Source: Rhynchonema sp. JSB1_4 | Lineage: Eukaryota > Nematoda > Chromadorea > Monhysterida > Xyalidae | Reading direction: 5' to 3' | Length of the DNA stretch: 64,000 bases | NCBI GenBank assembly: GCA_030248065.1 | Contig: JASAMV010003979.1 | Coordinates: forward strand, 18,971 to 82,970 | In this document: positions 61,141-64,000 of the stretch, piece by piece | Position numbering within the stretch: position 1 is the first letter of the stretch | Layout of the letters: each line of letters begins with the position of its first letter | The notes under the pieces: model-generated | What the model was told of the DNA's origin: nothing | The model's database searches: none | What the model saw: only the letters and a program-made list of their open reading frames with translations | Program-made: the position numbers and the translations under genes

Positions 61141-63970
61141 TGTAATGTGTTCCCTTCTCGTTTCCAGGGGGTGATGCAGTCGCGTTCGGCGGCGGCTGCG
61201 GTCCGGTGCTTTTGAACCTCAACCCTGCGGTGAGTATCCTAGAATCACCAAAGTCCTGCCGCGAGACCGCAGCCACACTCGGTTGTGGCAAGTGTCGCCG
61301 TTCGCGAACTGCGGTACTGCTACTGTCGGGGTATGGGGGGTGCACACGCTTTGGGCATACACTATCCATTGATTACCGCACTGGTATATGCAGAAGTTTG
61401 AAATTTTTCAGTCTCACCGCAGGCTTTGCAGCACTGAAATGCGGTCGCCACAAACCGCTACCTCGCACTCTACAAAGAACCGGACTGCATTTCTAACGGT
61501 TGCGGTGCCTGTTATCTGAACCGCAGTGTAATTGACCGCCATCAATTAGTGAAAACAGGCCTTTACAAATACCAAACACCGTCATCAACCTGACTCCACC
61601 ACGCAATGCCGACCACAAACCAAACAAACCACCGCGCATTGCAGTTATAGAACATGGAATCATCTGAATGTTTATGTCCGTGCGCCCAACCGGATCCTAT
61701 AGAACTATTGCTTCATATGTTTAGTTCAATGAGGCCAAGTGGGTTGGAGATAGGCTTGATGGTTAGGCCTGGGTGAGGCATGTGGTAAGAGTTGGTAGGC
61801 TTAGATTTTTTGCTTAGGCTCGCTCTCTAAGAAACGCGAAAAAAGCGAAAAAGCGCAAAAGTTCAGGCACAACAGCAACTCCTTAAACCACGGGCCTCAA
61901 AGCGACAGTGATGCTCGAAAAAAATGTTTCAGAGTGCTGTTTGGCGCGGCGCTGTGGATGACGAATACGCTGAAAAACTTTCTGCTTTTGTCAGAGAGCG
62001 GCCTGGGGTTACGCTTTGGCCCAAGGTCGTGGGTTGAGCACTGGTTAACGGGTCGAGTAGAGGAAGAAGTTGGTCGCCTTCAGTGCTGTATTTCAGGCTT
62101 GGTTTTAGGCTTGGGCTTAACTTTGGATTTTGGATTCGGAACCCACGTCCTTGGATCGGTGGTCTCAGCAGAAATGGGAGATAACCACCAAACGTAGTCT
62201 GACTCTGGATTGTTTTTCGGTTAACTTGTGGCTTTGGCTCCCATCGGTGTTGTTCTGGGGGTCGGGGGGGGCTTCAGGCCGCTACTCCCTTCAGACGGTA
62301 CACGATCCTCCTACCTCCTAAATTTCCTTAAAATAGACAAGTCTAGGACCAATTAGGGCGTAAAGGGTCTTCCCTCTCCCCCTCGGGGATAGACACGATC
62401 TCCTCCTCTCCCCAAAACGGAGGGTCTGGGCCATCTTCCCGTAAGAAGAACTGCACTTGCTTCCATTTGGGCATAAGGTTTTGAGACCTAGGTTTGAGCC
62501 CGGAAGACTTGTGCACATTGAACACATTCACGACCGACTTTAAGCGGTTTCCATCAACAAACGTTCCGTTTACCGGGCCCTTTCCGGTGAGAAACATTAG
62601 GTCTATTTTACCGGGGGGCCACCTGTTATTGCTCGCGTATGAACATGTAAAGGCAAACTACGTCAACATGAGACTCCAATTTCGGCAGCTGGCGCGGCCC
62701 GTGGCCGATTGATGCTCTCGGTTACAATTTTGTTTTCTCCTACCAGAGTATAAGAAATGGGCCGGGGTAAGTCCGGCCCGGCCCGATTTAAAAGCCCAAA
62801 ATCGCGGCCCAGCCCCGCCCGAGCCTAAGAAGGTTGGCCCGCCGAGTTCGGGGTCAAAAAAAGGCAAAAATGCTCAGAAAAAGCCAAAATTTCCAAAAAA
62901 ACTTTCTCGGGCAACGGTGTTTATGTGTTTGGTAATCGTGGCCAGGAAAGACTGATTATAAATAAAACGGATTAAACGGATTCTTCTGTATTAAACGGAT
63001 TTTGCGTGCTGGGGGAAGACTGATTATGGACTGGAAAAATAAAACGGATTAAAACGGAATCCAGTGGTAACTAAGTTCTGAACCAAGGCTTGGGCTTAGG
63101 CTTGAGCTCAGGCTTAGGCTTAGGCTTAGGCTTACGTTTGCGTTACATATTTAAACCTTGAGCCTTCAATCAGGCTTGGAAACTTAGGCTTGGGCTTAGG
63201 CTGAGTACATGCAGTGGCATGCACAGTACTCTGTAATCAGCCTTCCCGGGAAAATGCCCTGGGGAAGGCTGATTATACGGGATTCCGTTTAATCCGTTTT
63301 ATTTTCAAATCCATAACCAGTCTTCCCCCCAGAGCCTCTGCAAGGTGCAATGATTACAAGAGTAATCGATTTCCATCAACCTTTGTAATTCGTCTTCGTG
63401 AACCGGGTCCATTCGCGTCTCCACAAAATATGTATTTGTTTTCATGTGTGTGAAGCGAATTTTTTCGTATATTTTTCGTCAAAAAAGTGCTTTTGGCTTG
63501 AAATTTGAAGCAATTCTGTGCTGGCCTGACCCTAGCTCAAAAGTCCAAAATCCCGGCCCGGTCTGCAATCTCTGTTTTCGACTCTGCTCAAACAGCAGAC
63601 AATCGTTCATCGGACTTGAAAATGAAAGTGTCCGTTAAGCCGAAACGCGCAATGCAATGCAAGAGATTTTTCTCTTAGGAGCAGAGATCGATTAGGAGAT
63701 TGAATTCAAATTTATTGGCAAGTTACGCGAAGACCTTTACAAGATCCGGAAAAACCCTCAAAAATAAAACAGTGTTAAATAACAAAGACGCTAAGAACAT
63801 GACGAAGAAACGACAATGGAAACGCACCGTGATATGACACCAACCAAACGAGCCACACTAGCACAAACAACGACAAACAACGGACAAACCAAGCAACGGA
63901 TGACGAGAACGAGGATACGATTTTAAATATTGATGATGATCTGAAAGCAGCAACCGAGCGACTGAGCAAT
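61140..63970 (+). repeat. Third copy of the repeat unit, direct
   Basis: Direct copy of about 52.69-55.46 kb, with a TTAGGC run at 63.11-63.13 kb. The match ends near 63.97 kb, just before the LINE end would begin, which suggests that the LINE end belongs only to the inverted pair. Confidence 0.85.
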
Positions 63971-64000
63971 ACGTAACTGAACCAAGAGAAACAGAACATC

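Overview
Eukaryotic, almost certainly metazoan, nuclear DNA. Coding sequence is broken into short exons with GT-AG (and a few GC-AG) junctions, much of the DNA is transposon-derived, and there is no operon-style or prokaryotic signal. Short runs of TTAGGC/GCCTAA (the nematode telomere unit) occur at about 12.69-12.73, 54.60-54.63, 57.86-57.88 and 63.11-63.13 kb, so I favour a nematode. A net/ATOH8-type bHLH gene, which as far as I recall Caenorhabditis lacks, would point to a less derived lineage. This is inference; the species is not identifiable from the sequence.

Layout. (1) 0.2-11.9 kb, minus strand: the neuronal dense-core-vesicle priming factor CAPS/UNC-31 in 32 exons, complete at the N-terminus and running off the left edge before the last C-terminal part. 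One intron holds a 2.7 kb foldback transposon that itself carries a small hAT-like MITE. (2) 11.9-22.7 kb: no gene recognised; foldback elements, one inside a pair of about 100-bp direct repeats. (3) 22.8-27.9 kb, plus strand: a secreted protein with a signal peptide, roughly 970 residues of Pro/Tyr-rich repeat and a C-terminal PAN/apple module split over several exons. (4) 27.9-33.6 kb: gene-poor, MITE remnants. (5) 33.7-38.0 kb, plus strand: a class A peptide GPCR of the somatostatin/allatostatin-C type, 10 exons, 542 aa. (6) 40.3-42.1 kb, plus strand: a 355-aa net/ATOH8 bHLH factor with a CtBP-type PLDLS motif. (7) 43.1-46.1 kb, minus strand, tail to tail with the bHLH gene: a 476-aa TRIM-like RING/B-box/coiled-coil protein with an Arg/Gly-rich tail. 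(8) 46-52.7 kb: nested non-autonomous elements, several with clean 8-bp target duplications typical of hAT, some built from G/C homopolymers or GGGCC arrays; one unresolved hypothetical gene lies at 51.4-52.1 kb. (9) 52.7-64 kb: a large inverted repeat (52.69-55.99 against 56.46-59.88 kb) carrying truncated LINE reverse-transcriptase ends, followed by rearranged fragments and a third copy (61.14-63.97 kb).

Gene models were built by hand: reading frame, splice phase and protein-family match all had to agree, and the summed exon lengths are multiples of three for unc-31, the GPCR, the bHLH, the TRIM and the PAN genes. CAPS, a peptide GPCR and a net/ATOH8 factor are plausible neuroendocrine genes, but nothing in the sequence shows co-regulation. 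I found no CRISPR, operon or other prokaryotic system, and no convincing tRNA or rRNA.
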